DNA of 64,000 nt from Duganella sp. 1411 (lineage in GTDB: Bacteria > Pseudomonadota > Gammaproteobacteria > Burkholderiales > Burkholderiaceae_D), in assembly GCF_017833525.1 (NCBI RefSeq), contig NZ_JAFICD010000001.1, positions 1,860,001-1,924,000 on the forward strand, written 5' to 3'. The notes under the pieces are model-generated. The model was given only the letters and a program-made list of their open reading frames with translations. It had not been told where the DNA came from and did not search any database. Of this stretch, positions 50,949 to 59,731 are shown one piece after another. How positions within the stretch are numbered: the stretch's first letter is position 1; every line of letters starts with the position of its first letter. Both the position numbers and the translations under genes were made by a program.

Positions 50949-51067
50949 ATACGCTTTCAGTGGTGGCATGCACTGAAATATTAGCATTTTAGTTCTGGCG
51001 CGTAAGCACGGTGGGTGCTTTGATCATCAATGTGATTGGTGGGGTTTGCGTTGCTGGCGGCTCGTAG

Positions 51068-51106
51068 ATGGCGGATTACGCGCTGCGCGCTAATCCGCCC
51101 TACGTG
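51068..51106. repeat. REP-like palindrome, copy 3
   Basis: GGCGGATTACGCG ... CGCTAATCCGCCCTACGT, between the GH2 start and the histidine-kinase stop. This is the only copy not between convergent genes. Confidence 0.75.
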
Positions 51107-51109
51107 ATA

Positions 51110-53140
51110 TCAGGAGACATTTTCGGCCGGGCTTTCGGCGAGGTCGCTTAACAGCCGCGTCAACTTTTCAAAATTGACCGGCTTGACCAGGTAATGGTCG
51201 AAATTGGCGTGCCCGGCGGCCTGCTCCTCCGGGTTGCCGTAGCCGGTGACGGCGATCAGCCGCGCCGGCGCCGTGTGCGGCTGCGCGCGCAGCCGGCGCG
51301 CCAGCTCGTAGCCGTCGATCCCCGGCATGCCGATATCGAGCAGGAACACGTCCGGCACCTCCTCCGCAGCAATGGCGAGCGCCGTGCGCGGGTCGGTCAT
51401 CTCCTCGACGCTGTGGCCGACCGCCCGCAGGCACGTGGCCAGCGTCCACGCGGCGTCGGCGTTGTCGTCGACGACCACGATGCGCAGCGCCTTTCCCAGC
51501 CCCGGCGCGGCCACATCCGCAGCGCCGTCGTCCGCGGCGGCGGCCCGGTGGCGCGGCAAGCGCACCTCGAACACGCTGCCGGCGCCAACGCCGCCACTGC
51601 TGGCGGCGGCGCGTCCGTCGTGCAGCTCGACCATGCTCTTGACCAGCGCCAGCCCCAGCCCCAGTCCGCCCTGCGCGCGGTCCGGCGTGCGCGCGCCCTG
51701 CACGAACAGTTCGAACACATGCGGCAGCAAATCGGCCGCGATGCCGATGCCGTTGTCGGCCACGGTGACGACGATCTCGTCGCCGTCGATGCGCAGCGCC
51801 AGCTCGATCGCGCCCCTGGCCGGCGTGTACTTGGCGGCGTTGTTCAGCAGGTTGGCCAGCATCTGCACCAGCCGCTTTTCGTCGCCCAGCACCCGGGCCG
51901 GCTCGTGGGTGATCTGCGTGCGCACCTTGTGGCCGCGCGCCTCGATCAACGGCTGCACCTGCTCGAGCGCGGCGGCGACCACCTGCTTGCAATCGAGTAC
52001 CTCCTTGTTCAGCTCGACCATGCCGCGCGTCACGCGCGAGACGTCGAGCAGGTCGTCCAGCATGCCCGACATGTGCCGCGCCTGGCGCGACAGCACCTCG
52101 CTCATGCGGGCGATGCGGGCCGGCTCCGGCGGCGCCAGCGCCAGCAGGTCGGCGGCGGCGGTGATCGGCGCCAGCGGATTGCGCAGTTCGTGCGCCAGCA
52201 TCGCCAGGAAGTCGTCCTTCTGCTGGTTGCTGCGCGCCAACTCGGCTTCGACCCGCTTGGTGTCGCTGATGTCGATGGTGATGCCGTCGAAGCGCGTCGG
52301 CGCGCCGTCGCGGTCGAAATAGGTGCGGCCCTTGGCGCGCAGCCAGCGCTCGCGCCCGTCCGGCGCGACGACGCGGTATTCGACGTCGTAGCCCTTCTTG
52401 TTCTCGACGCTGGCGTCGACGGCGGCGCGGGTGCGCTCGCGGTCGTCGGGGTGGATGCGGCTGTAGAACAGGTCGAAGTCGATCTCGGCGTCCTCGGGCA
52501 CGAAAAAATGCTCCTTGCACTTGTCGTTCCAGAAAATCTTGCCCATCGGCATGGGGCAGTAAAACGTGCCCAGCTCGCCGGCGGCGACGGCCAGCTCGAG
52601 GCGTTCGCCGGCCTCGGTGGCGCGCGCCTCGGCGTTGCGGCGCCGGCCCTCGCCCTCGCGCACCAGCTCGGCCAGTTGCCGCAACTCCTGAAGCGAGCGC
52701 GTCAGGTGCGCCGGCTGGTCGCCCGCGCCCGCGCCGTCCTCGCTGGCCACGATGGCCGTCAGATCAAACAGGCGGTGCAAGATGAAGCGCACCGCGCCGT
52801 CCTCGCCCGGCACCGGGATATTGGTGGGCAGCCAGTACTTGACGATGAAGCCGTCGCCGTCCCGGTCGGGCACGTCGTAGCGCTGCACCTCCATCGCGTG
52901 CGCGCGCCCGGTGGCAATCACCTGTTCCAGCGACGCGCGCAGCCGCGCCGGCCCGTCGGCGTCGGCCGTCGCCGCCGGGAAGGCATCGAACAGCGGCCGG
53001 TCGATGAGGTCGGCACGCCGCGACCGGGTCGCCGCCAGGTACTCGTCCGACGCGTGGCGGATAACGAAGTCCGGCGTGGCGTCGAGCACCGTTATCGCGA
53101 ACGGCAGGAACTGCACTATCAGGGAGGTCTCGAACGTCAT
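51110..53140 (-). CDS. Hybrid sensor histidine kinase (PAS-PAS-HK-receiver)
   Basis: A 676-residue soluble sensor starting MTFETSLIVQF. An N-terminal PAS-like domain (~1-125), a short coiled coil (~145-185), a second PAS/PAC domain (~190-300, with SRIHPDDRERT and the PAC GITIDISDTK) precede HisKA with phosphoacceptor His317 in LAHELRNPLAP. HATPase motifs are NLLNNAAKYT, DNGIGI and GLGLGLALVKSM. The receiver domain carries phosphoacceptor Asp602 in LLDIGMPG. There are no transmembrane segments, so it senses a cytoplasmic signal. No response-regulator gene is adjacent. Confidence 0.93.
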   Translation of the reverse strand: MTFETSLIVQFLPFAITVLDATPDFVIRHASDEYLAATRSRRADLIDRPLFDAFPAATADADGPARLRASLEQVIATGRAHAMEVQRYDVPDRDGDGFIVKYWLPTNIPVPGEDGAVRFILHRLFDLTAIVASEDGAGAGDQPAHLTRSLQELRQLAELVREGEGRRRNAEARATEAGERLELAVAAGELGTFYCPMPMGKIFWNDKCKEHFFVPEDAEIDFDLFYSRIHPDDRERTRAAVDASVENKKGYDVEYRVVAPDGRERWLRAKGRTYFDRDGAPTRFDGITIDISDTKRVEAELARSNQQKDDFLAMLAHELRNPLAPITAAADLLALAPPEPARIARMSEVLSRQARHMSGMLDDLLDVSRVTRGMVELNKEVLDCKQVVAAALEQVQPLIEARGHKVRTQITHEPARVLGDEKRLVQMLANLLNNAAKYTPARGAIELALRIDGDEIVVTVADNGIGIAADLLPHVFELFVQGARTPDRAQGGLGLGLALVKSMVELHDGRAAASSGGVGAGSVFEVRLPRHRAAAADDGAADVAAPGLGKALRIVVVDDNADAAWTLATCLRAVGHSVEEMTDPRTALAIAAEEVPDVFLLDIGMPGIDGYELARRLRAQPHTAPARLIAVTGYGNPEEQAAGHANFDHYLVKPVNFEKLTRLLSDLAESPAENVS

Positions 53141-53377
53141 GCGATTTCTGTAAGGAATGGCGGTGCGGGCCCACACGGCGCGTCCGCATAGTGAATAAAA
53201 AGTAACCAAGATTGTAGCATTCGCCCCCGGCAGTCTGATGGGCAATCCGGCCTACACGGACACAAGGGGCGCTCCTACAGCCGACGGCAGAGCGCGCGTC
53301 TACTATATTTCCACGGCAAAGCTTTTCCATTGCTAACTTCAGGTTACCAACATCCGACCGACATACAGGAGATTATG

Positions 53378-53563
53378 ATGAGCAAACCAACACAAGGCGG
53401 CAAAAACGGCGGCAACAGCAAACTGGAAGAAACCGGCACCGCTAAGAGCTCCGGCAACGGCGGCAGCGGCAAGGGCAACAGCCAGTCCGCCACCTCCGGC
53501 AACAAGGCAACGGCTGGCGCGGGCTCGGCCGGCAAGTCTTCTTCCGGCTCGAAGTCGAAATAA
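53378..53563 (+). CDS. Small Gly/Ser/Lys-rich disordered protein
   Basis: A 61-residue low-complexity protein starting MSKPTQGGKNGG; almost half the residues are Gly or Ser, and Lys is abundant. AGGAG lies 6 bases before the ATG at 53378 (another ATG sits 3 bp earlier). No fold or family is recognisable; it is probably disordered and may bind nucleic acid. It is 31 bp upstream of the hemerythrin gene and likely co-transcribed. Coding status rests on the good SD, the clean frame and the position. Confidence 0.6.
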   Translation: MSKPTQGGKNGGNSKLEETGTAKSSGNGGSGKGNSQSATSGNKATAGAGSAGKSSSGSKSK

Positions 53564-53594
53564 TCCCCACACTTACCGATACGAGGCAACCGAC

Positions 53595-54113
53595 ATGACC
53601 ACCACCACCACCGCCAAGGGCAAGGCGCCGCGCGCGCCGCAAGACGCAGCTTCCATCGACGCCATCGAACTGCTCACGCAGGATCACAGGAACGTCAAGG
53701 AACTGTTTGAAAAATACGAGAACCTGAGCGATCGTTCGACCGCCAGCAAGAAGAAACTGGCCACGCAGATCTGCCTGGAGCTGACCAAGCACGCGACCGC
53801 CGAGGAAGAGATCTTCTATCCGGCCGTGCGCGAAGCCAACGGCGACAACGAGGATCTGGTCGATGAGGCAACGGTCGAGCACGCCTCGGCGAAGGACCTG
53901 ATCGCGCAAATCCTGGAGATGGAACCGGGCGACGACTTGTACGACGCCAAGGTCAAGGTGCTGTCGGAACAGATCGAGCACCACGTCGAGGAAGAGGAAA
54001 AGGAAATGTTCCCGAAGGCGCGCAAAGCCAAGCTGGACCTGGCGGCGCTGGGCGAGGCCATTGCCGCGCGCAAGGAAGAGGTGGAGTTGCCGATGCCGTC
54101 GTTGCCGCACTAA
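53595..54113 (+). CDS. Hemerythrin HHE-domain protein
   Basis: A 172-residue protein with a four-helix-bundle hemerythrin cation-binding domain. Ligand motifs in order: TQDHRNVKELF, KHATAEEEIFYPAV, VEHASAKDLI and IEHHVEEEEKEMFP, giving the His and carboxylate ligands of a di-iron site. The N-terminus is a short disordered Thr/Ala/Lys stretch. Related proteins are linked to oxygen, NO or iron handling. It lies downstream of a small Gly/Ser/Lys protein and ends before a REP-like pair. Confidence 0.92.
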   Translation: MTTTTTAKGKAPRAPQDAASIDAIELLTQDHRNVKELFEKYENLSDRSTASKKKLATQICLELTKHATAEEEIFYPAVREANGDNEDLVDEATVEHASAKDLIAQILEMEPGDDLYDAKVKVLSEQIEHHVEEEEKEMFPKARKAKLDLAALGEAIAARKEEVELPMPSLPH

Positions 54114-54126
54114 GCGGTATCTGAAT

Positions 54127-54217
54127 CACGTAGGGCGCATTAGCGCAGCGTAATCGGCCATGTATGAGTCGTCGGCGACGCATGCATGGCCGATTACGGC
54201 GCTAATCCGCCCTACGT
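54127..54217. repeat. REP-like inverted pair, copy 4
   Basis: Two REP-like units face each other: CACGTAGGGCGCATTAGCG at the left and GCGCTAATCCGCCCTACGT at the right, joined through CATGTATGAGTCGTCGG-type and GCATGCATGG sequence. It lies between the convergent hemerythrin and LysR genes and could act as a bidirectional terminator. Confidence 0.75.
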
Positions 54218-54224
54218 TTCATTG

Positions 54225-55136
54225 CTATTCGACACGCAACGCCTCGACAAAGAAATCGAACGCCGTCCTCACCCTGGACGGCATATTTTTGCTCGACTGT
54301 ACCAGTATCAGTATCGGCGCGGCATCGAACTGCCACGGCTGCAGCACCCTCACCAGTTTGCCCTGGCGCACCACCTCCTCCACATCCCATTGCGAACGCA
54401 GCACCAGGCCCAGCCCCTGCTCGGCCCAGTAGCGCGCGGTGCCGCCGTCGTTGCTTTGCATCGCCGGATGGATGCGGATCGACTCGCGCGCGCCCCAGCG
54501 TGCCTCCACCCCGCCCTTGTCCGTCCTGAAATGCCACAGCGTGACATCCTCGTCGTTTTCGCGGATGCAGATGCACGCATGGTTGAGCAGGTCGCGCGGC
54601 GTGCTGGGCGCGCCGTGCTGCTGCAGATAGGCGGGACTGGCGCACACCCAGCGCTGGTTGTCGGCGATGGTGCGCGCCACCCACGACGAATCGCGCACGC
54701 TGCCGATGTGGAACACGATGTCGGCCTCGGCGCGCTCCGGCCACGGCGTCTCGCGCAAATCCAGTTGAACGTTGAGATCGGGATACCGCCGCGCCAGCCG
54801 CACGATCAGCGGCGCGATGCGCTGGCGCCCGTAGCCGAACGGCGCGGCCACCCGCAGCTTGCCCTTCACGCTCTGGGCGCCGCGGTCGAACAGCTCCGGC
54901 AATTGCTCCAGACGCGCCAACAGCGCGGTTGCCTCCTGCGCCAGCAGCTCGCCGTCGGCGCTCAAGGTCAGCATGCGCGCGGTGCGCATCGCCAGCGACA
55001 ACCCCAGTTCCCGCTCCAGCGCGCGCAGGCGCATCGATAACGCGGACGGCGTCACGTTCAGCGCCCGGGCCGCCTCGCTCAACGACTCGCTGCGCGCCAG
55101 GGTCGCCATCAAGCGCAGGTCTTCGATCTTGATCAT
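54225..55136 (-). CDS. LysR family transcriptional regulator
   Basis: A 303-residue LysR protein. The N-terminal HTH reads LMATLARSESLSEAARALNV, followed by TPSALSMRLRALERELG. The effector domain contains KGKLRVAAPFGYGRQRIAPLIV and a DIVFHIGSV segment typical of the group. It is divergent from the D-threonine-aldolase-like gene across a 96-bp AT-rich gap, so it probably activates that gene in response to its substrate. Inducer unknown. Confidence 0.93.
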   Translation of the reverse strand: MIKIEDLRLMATLARSESLSEAARALNVTPSALSMRLRALERELGLSLAMRTARMLTLSADGELLAQEATALLARLEQLPELFDRGAQSVKGKLRVAAPFGYGRQRIAPLIVRLARRYPDLNVQLDLRETPWPERAEADIVFHIGSVRDSSWVARTIADNQRWVCASPAYLQQHGAPSTPRDLLNHACICIRENDEDVTLWHFRTDKGGVEARWGARESIRIHPAMQSNDGGTARYWAEQGLGLVLRSQWDVEEVVRQGKLVRVLQPWQFDAAPILILVQSSKNMPSRVRTAFDFFVEALRVE

Positions 55137-55232
55137 TCAATTTTGCTTAGGCTTTTATTATCTTCTATTTAAACACGGATTGACGCCCAGGCCTTACATT
55201 AAGCGCACGATTTCATTCACCAAGGAGAAAAT

Positions 55233-56366
55233 ATGTCGGCGCTTACCGGTCTGAACACGCCTGCGGCAATCATCGACGTCCCGCGCATGCAACGCAATAT
55301 CGCACGCATGCAAAGCAGGATGAACACCATGCACGTCCACTTCCGTCCGCATATCAAAACCAGCAAGAGCGAGCCTGTGACGGCCATGCAACTGGCCGCC
55401 GGCGCCTGCGGCATCACGGTGTCCACGTTGCTGGAGGCGGAGCGCTTTTTCGAGACCGGCATCACCGATATACTGTACGCCGTCGGCATGGTGGGCAGCA
55501 AGCTGCCGCAAGCGATGGCCTTGCGCCGCCGCGGCTGCAACCTGAAGATCATCACCGACAGCCTGGCCTCGGCCGAGACCATCGTGCGCTTCGGCGCGGA
55601 AAACGACATGCGCTTCGAGGTGTGGATCGAGATCGACAGCGACGACCACCGCTCCGGCATCAAGCCCGACCGCGACGTGCTGCTCGACGTCGGCCGTCTG
55701 TTGCATGAGGGCGGCATGCTGCTGGGCGGCGTGATGACGCACGCCGGCGCCAGCTACGAGCTCGACGTCCCGGAACAGCTGATCGCCATGGCCGAGCAGG
55801 AGCGCAAGGCCTGCGTCGACGCGGCCGAACGGCTGCGCGGCGCGGGTCTGCCGTGCGCGGCGGTCAGCGTCGGTTCGACGCCCACCGCGCTGTCGGCGCG
55901 CTCGTTCGAAGGCGTGACCGAGGTGCGCGCCGGCGTGTACGTGTTCTTCGATCTGGTGATGCACAACATCGGCGTGTGCGCGATGGACGAGATCGCGCTG
56001 AGCGTGCTGACGACCGTCATCGGGCATCAGGATGAGAAGGGCTGGGCCATCGTCGACGCCGGCTGGATGGCGATGAGCCGCGACCGGGGCACGCAAAAGC
56101 AGAAGCAGGATTTCGGCTACGGCCAGGTGTGCGATGTCGATGGCGTGCCGATCGCCGGCTATGTGCTCAGCGGCGCGAATCAGGAGCACGGCATCCTGTC
56201 GTTGCGCGATGGCGTCGATGGCGATATTGCCGAGCGTTTTCCGATCGGTACGCAGTTACGGATTCTGCCGAACCACGCCTGCGCCACCGGCGCGCAGTAT
56301 GCCGAGTACCAGGCGCTGGGCGACGATGGCAGCATCGAAAGCTGGCCGCGCCTGAATGGCTGGTAG
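55233..56366 (+). CDS. PLP-dependent D-threonine aldolase / D-serine dehydratase-like (DSD1) enzyme
   Basis: A 377-residue alanine-racemase-fold enzyme. The N-terminal RPHIKTSKS places the PLP Lys at about residue 42. The C-terminal D-threonine-aldolase domain ends with LPNHACATGAQY, the His-x-Cys pair that binds the metal near the PLP. It would cleave or dehydrate a D-3-hydroxy-amino acid (D-threonine, D-serine or D-3-hydroxyaspartate). GGAG precedes the ATG. It is divergent from a LysR gene and likely controlled by it. Confidence 0.9.
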   Translation: MSALTGLNTPAAIIDVPRMQRNIARMQSRMNTMHVHFRPHIKTSKSEPVTAMQLAAGACGITVSTLLEAERFFETGITDILYAVGMVGSKLPQAMALRRRGCNLKIITDSLASAETIVRFGAENDMRFEVWIEIDSDDHRSGIKPDRDVLLDVGRLLHEGGMLLGGVMTHAGASYELDVPEQLIAMAEQERKACVDAAERLRGAGLPCAAVSVGSTPTALSARSFEGVTEVRAGVYVFFDLVMHNIGVCAMDEIALSVLTTVIGHQDEKGWAIVDAGWMAMSRDRGTQKQKQDFGYGQVCDVDGVPIAGYVLSGANQEHGILSLRDGVDGDIAERFPIGTQLRILPNHACATGAQYAEYQALGDDGSIESWPRLNGW

Positions 56367-56396
56367 CGGCACGGGGCGGACTGGGAACCACGGAAA

Positions 56397-56495
56397 CACG
56401 TAGGGCGGATTAGGCGGAACGCCGTAATCCGCCAATGCATGCGCCGCCGCGACGCATGCATGGCGGATTACGCTACGCTAATCCGCCCTACGTGT
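56397..56495. repeat. REP-like inverted pair, copy 5
   Basis: CACGTAGGGCGGATTAGGCG at the left and CTAATCCGCCCTACGTG at the right, with a GCATGC-containing centre. It lies between the convergent D-threonine-aldolase-like gene and the TerA-like gene. Confidence 0.8.
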
Positions 56496-56515
56496 CTCCA
56501 CGTGATCCCACGTGA

Positions 56516-57721
56516 TCAGCTCTTGCTGCCCGCCACCCACTTCATGCCGAAGTTGTACTTGCGGTCCATGACCTCGTGCATGCTCTTGCCGCCCTCGGGC
56601 ACGATGTAGTCGACCAGCTTGGTGACCTGCAGCTTGCCGCCGACATTCTCGATCATGGCGATCGCGCACATGCGCTGGCTGGCGCCCTGGTCCAGCCGCA
56701 CCTCGATCGGCGGCTGGTCCGGTACGTTGACGGTGACCACGCCATCGGTGGAGGCCCAGTTGGGCGCGCCCTCGTAAATGAACGCGAAAATAAGCGCCCG
56801 CTTGATCTCGTCGAAATGCTGGCCGTTGATGGTCAGGTTCTCGCCGTCGACGCTGGCGCCGGTGCGGTCGTCGGCGGCCAGCTGGATGTAGGGCCGGCTG
56901 TTGAAGTCGCCGAAGCTATTGCCCAGCGCCTGCACCACGCCCTTGCTGCCGCTGGTCAGCTCGTACATGCAGGCCAGGTCCAGATCGAGCCCCTTGGACG
57001 CGCGCGCGCCGCCGGTCAGCTTGGCCAGGAAGCCGCCCTTCTCGGCCGGCGCGACGGCCGCCGAGCGGTTCCAGTTCAGGTTGACGTGGATGCGGCCGAA
57101 ACCGCGCGACGCCGATTTCTCCAGCGAGATCTTATCGCCGCGCTTCTCCAGCGTCACCTTCGACAGCGACACCCTGGCCTGCGGCGCAGGCGCAGGCGCC
57201 GGCGCGGGAGCGGCCACCTCGCTGCCGCCAAAATGCGCCAGCAACGCCGACATCCCGCCGTTGAAGCCCTGCCCCACCGCGCCGAAGCGCCACAAGCCAT
57301 CCTTGCGATACAGCTCGGCGAGAATGACCGCCTTCTCCTCCTGGAAATCGGCCCCGGCCAGCGCGAACTGCGCCACGCCGCCCAAGGTCACGCTGCCCTG
57401 GCTGAGCGCGCGCATGATGGCGCCGCCGTCCAGCGCGGCGGTGAACACCAGCTTGGAGATCGTCGCCGGCAGCGCCGCCAGATTGACGGCGAAGCTGGCG
57501 CGCTCGCCGGCCAGCGTCAGACGAACGGCGTCGCCCGGGCTGGCCAGCTGGTTGTAGAACACCATGTAGCGGTCGTCCGACAAGCGGTCGGCGCTGTCGA
57601 GCCCGAAGCAGGAGACGTCGGCGCTGGCGCCGGCGATCCGCAGGTCGACCTCGACGTTGAACGACTGGCCGCAGCCCAGGTCGTCCAGTTTGCTTTTCTG
57701 TCCACGCGAAAATTGTTTCAT
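56516..57721 (-). CDS. TerA-like tandem TerD-domain protein
   Basis: A 401-residue protein with two TerD-related domains. Domain 1 (~1-185) starts MKQFSRGQKSKLDDLG and holds AELYRKDGLWRFGAVGQGFNGG. A Pro/Ala linker (~190-205, APAPAPAPAPQ) joins domain 2 (~205-401) with LDLDLACMYELTSG and DDRTGASVDGENL, acidic loops like the calcium-binding sites of TerD proteins. The C-terminus matches TerA. It is the last gene of the Ter operon, 5 bp after the CitE-like gene. It probably acts with TerD as a stress-response scaffold. Confidence 0.88.
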   Translation of the reverse strand: MKQFSRGQKSKLDDLGCGQSFNVEVDLRIAGASADVSCFGLDSADRLSDDRYMVFYNQLASPGDAVRLTLAGERASFAVNLAALPATISKLVFTAALDGGAIMRALSQGSVTLGGVAQFALAGADFQEEKAVILAELYRKDGLWRFGAVGQGFNGGMSALLAHFGGSEVAAPAPAPAPAPQARVSLSKVTLEKRGDKISLEKSASRGFGRIHVNLNWNRSAAVAPAEKGGFLAKLTGGARASKGLDLDLACMYELTSGSKGVVQALGNSFGDFNSRPYIQLAADDRTGASVDGENLTINGQHFDEIKRALIFAFIYEGAPNWASTDGVVTVNVPDQPPIEVRLDQGASQRMCAIAMIENVGGKLQVTKLVDYIVPEGGKSMHEVMDRKYNFGMKWVAGSKS

Positions 57722-57726
57722 TTGAA

Positions 57727-58644
57727 TCACCTCAAAATGGTTTGACTCGTCAGCACGGGCGCCGCCTGCTCCGGATGGGAGCCGAACAGGCGCGAGCGCT
57801 CGAGCGTGCTCTCGGCCCAGGCGCGGTGGGTGGCCACTTCGCACATCGACTGGTTCATGGCGAACACCGCCGGGCTGTCCGGCCGCAGGATGGCGGAGGC
57901 CTCCTCCAGGTCGCTGGCCGAGACGCGGTAATGGCTTTCGATCGGCGTGATCTGGCTCGGATGGATCGCCGTCTTGCCGACCATGCCGTGCGCCAGGTCT
58001 TCGTTGACCTCCTCTGCCAGCAACTCCGGCAGGTCCAGATGCTCGAACACCGGCGCCGTCAGCGCGAAGCCGTGCGGGCGGAAGGTTGTCACCAGGCGCC
58101 CGATCACCGGCCCCAGCGGAGTGCGGTAGATCGTCATGTTGCGCGGCCGGCGCAAGCCCAGCAGCGCCAGCAAATCGTTGCCGCCGATGCGCAGCGCCGC
58201 CACCCGCTCGCGGATGCCGGGCGAGCTGATCAAATGGCGCAGCGCGTGCATCTCGGCGTCGTAGAACACCTCGGCCGTCTCCAGGGTCGGCATCAGCACG
58301 TGCGCGGTGTCGCGCACCAGGTTGCAGTAGATCGGCAGGTTGTACTGGGTCGCCTTGGGGATGACGAAACCGGTCAGCTTGTCGGCGCCGGGCATGGCCA
58401 GCACACGCGCCATCACGTCCAGGTTGCGCACGCGTACGAAGCGCTCGGCCGGGCCGGCCGCCGGCATGTTGGCCAGCACCAGCGACAGGTTGAACAAGGC
58501 GTAGCTGAGCTCACGGTCGGCCACCGCGTCCTCGGTGCACATGATCAATGAGCGCACGTGAGCCAGGCGGGTGCCGCTGGCGACATCCATCAGATATTTG
58601 TGGGTGGCCGGCACGTACAGCGAAGCCCCTAGTGTCTTAACCAT
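57727..58644 (-). CDS. CitE-like HpcH/HpaI aldolase/lyase of Ter operon
   Basis: A 305-residue TIM-barrel enzyme of the citrate-lyase beta/HpcH-HpaI family. Landmarks: SLYVPATHKYLMDVA, LIMCTEDAV, FVRVRNLDV and KTAIHPSQITPIE, the last conserved in CitE-type proteins. It starts MVKTLGASL with AGGAG 8 bases upstream and overlaps the StiP-type gene by 8 bp. In Ter-linked clusters this enzyme is predicted to build or cleave a carbon chain of the nucleoside-like product. Substrate not shown. Confidence 0.87.
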   Translation of the reverse strand: MVKTLGASLYVPATHKYLMDVASGTRLAHVRSLIMCTEDAVADRELSYALFNLSLVLANMPAAGPAERFVRVRNLDVMARVLAMPGADKLTGFVIPKATQYNLPIYCNLVRDTAHVLMPTLETAEVFYDAEMHALRHLISSPGIRERVAALRIGGNDLLALLGLRRPRNMTIYRTPLGPVIGRLVTTFRPHGFALTAPVFEHLDLPELLAEEVNEDLAHGMVGKTAIHPSQITPIESHYRVSASDLEEASAILRPDSPAVFAMNQSMCEVATHRAWAESTLERSRLFGSHPEQAAPVLTSQTILR

Positions 58645-59731
58645 CGGCGATACTCCTGATGATGGAAACCGCCTGGTAAGGCAGCTCGGAATCCAGATGC
58701 ACCGGCACGTCTTTTTCACGCGCCAGCACCAGCAAATGGGCGACGTCGGCGCTGGCCGCGTCGCGCACGATCAACCGGTCCGGCGTGCGCCGCAACAGCA
58801 CGCGCGTCGCCTCGCCCAGGCCGGGTTTGATCAGGTTGCGGTCGGCGATGCCATGCCGTTGCATGGCCGCCTCCATATAATCGCGCGATACCCGCGCCGC
58901 CGTCGCGCGCGCGGCGTCTGTCGCGGCAACGTCGGCGCCACCATTCTCCGCCCATTTTTGCGCCAGCGCGACCAGGCGGTCGGCGAAGGCGCGCGACTGG
59001 TCCTGCGGCTCGAACTCGGCGTAGTACACGCAGCCGTGGAAATCGTCCGGGCCGATGGCGTCGTTGAGGATCGAGCGGCTCACCAGGCCGGACACGGTGG
59101 CGTTCAATATGCTCGACGGTATCAGATAATCGTCGTGGGCGGCGGCGCACGCGGCCACGCCGGCCAGGTCGGACAGCACGTACAGGCCGCTGTCGATGTC
59201 ACAACCATGGGCGGCGTTGAAGGCCGCCACACTGGCGTGCAGCTCGGCGGCGATAACGCCTTTGCCAGTCCAGCCGTCGACGAACACGATCGACTCCGGC
59301 GCGTGGCCCTGCGCCAGGATATATTCCAGCGCGACCCGGTCGATGCCGCGGTCGCGGATGATGGACAGCGAATAGTGCGCCACGTCGCGCCCGAGCACGC
59401 CGCCGAGCAGGCGCTTGAGCACCACCCCGACCGGCGTGCCGGCGCGCGCCAGCGACACCAGCGTGATGGCGCCGGCGCGGCGGCGCGCGATCAGGCCGGC
59501 CAGGGTCACGCAGTCGCGCGCCATGCGCTCCAGGTTGGCGGCGCAGGCCTGGCCGAACACGTCCAGATAGCGCGCCGACGGCAGCGACTCGCGCGACAGC
59601 ATCTCGCTGTAATGGCGCCGTCCCGACTGGATCAGGCGCTCCTTGTCGGGCACGTCGACAAACGACGCCAGCGCCAGCGGCTTGAGCAGGAAGCGCACGT
59701 CGTCGCCGTGGTAGCTGCCGCTGAAATTCAT
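58637..59731 (-). CDS. StiP-type phosphoribosyltransferase-fold protein of Ter operon
   Basis: A 364-residue protein of the family annotated as cysteine protease StiP, although it has a phosphoribosyltransferase fold. The variant PRPP loop reads VDGWTGKG (residues 151-158), with LVSLARAGTPVG before it. The last ~100 residues (MQRHGIADRNLIKPGLG onward) correspond to the C-terminal domain reported as Pelota-like in this family. It starts in an ATGA overlap with the HAD gene. Role predicted as glycosyl transfer to a base; protease activity seems unlikely from the sequence. Confidence 0.85.
   Translation of the reverse strand: MNFSGSYHGDDVRFLLKPLALASFVDVPDKERLIQSGRRHYSEMLSRESLPSARYLDVFGQACAANLERMARDCVTLAGLIARRRAGAITLVSLARAGTPVGVVLKRLLGGVLGRDVAHYSLSIIRDRGIDRVALEYILAQGHAPESIVFVDGWTGKGVIAAELHASVAAFNAAHGCDIDSGLYVLSDLAGVAACAAAHDDYLIPSSILNATVSGLVSRSILNDAIGPDDFHGCVYYAEFEPQDQSRAFADRLVALAQKWAENGGADVAATDAARATAARVSRDYMEAAMQRHGIADRNLIKPGLGEATRVLLRRTPDRLIVRDAASADVAHLLVLAREKDVPVHLDSELPYQAVSIIRSIADG

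Noticed and set aside
47958..50984. 1008-codon plus-strand frame opposite the GH2 gene
   Set aside because: It mirrors the GH2 gene almost exactly and has no signal peptide, domain or SD; the GH2 protein on the minus strand is well supported.
31588..56495. CRISPR array from the spaced repeats
   Set aside because: The repeats are dispersed by kilobases, palindromic and in differing orientations, with no short regular spacers and no cas genes.
58637..59731. Cysteine protease function of the StiP-type protein
   Set aside because: The visible motif is a PRPP-type loop (VDGWTGKG) in a Rossmann-like context and I see no Cys/His catalytic pair, so a PRTase role is preferred.
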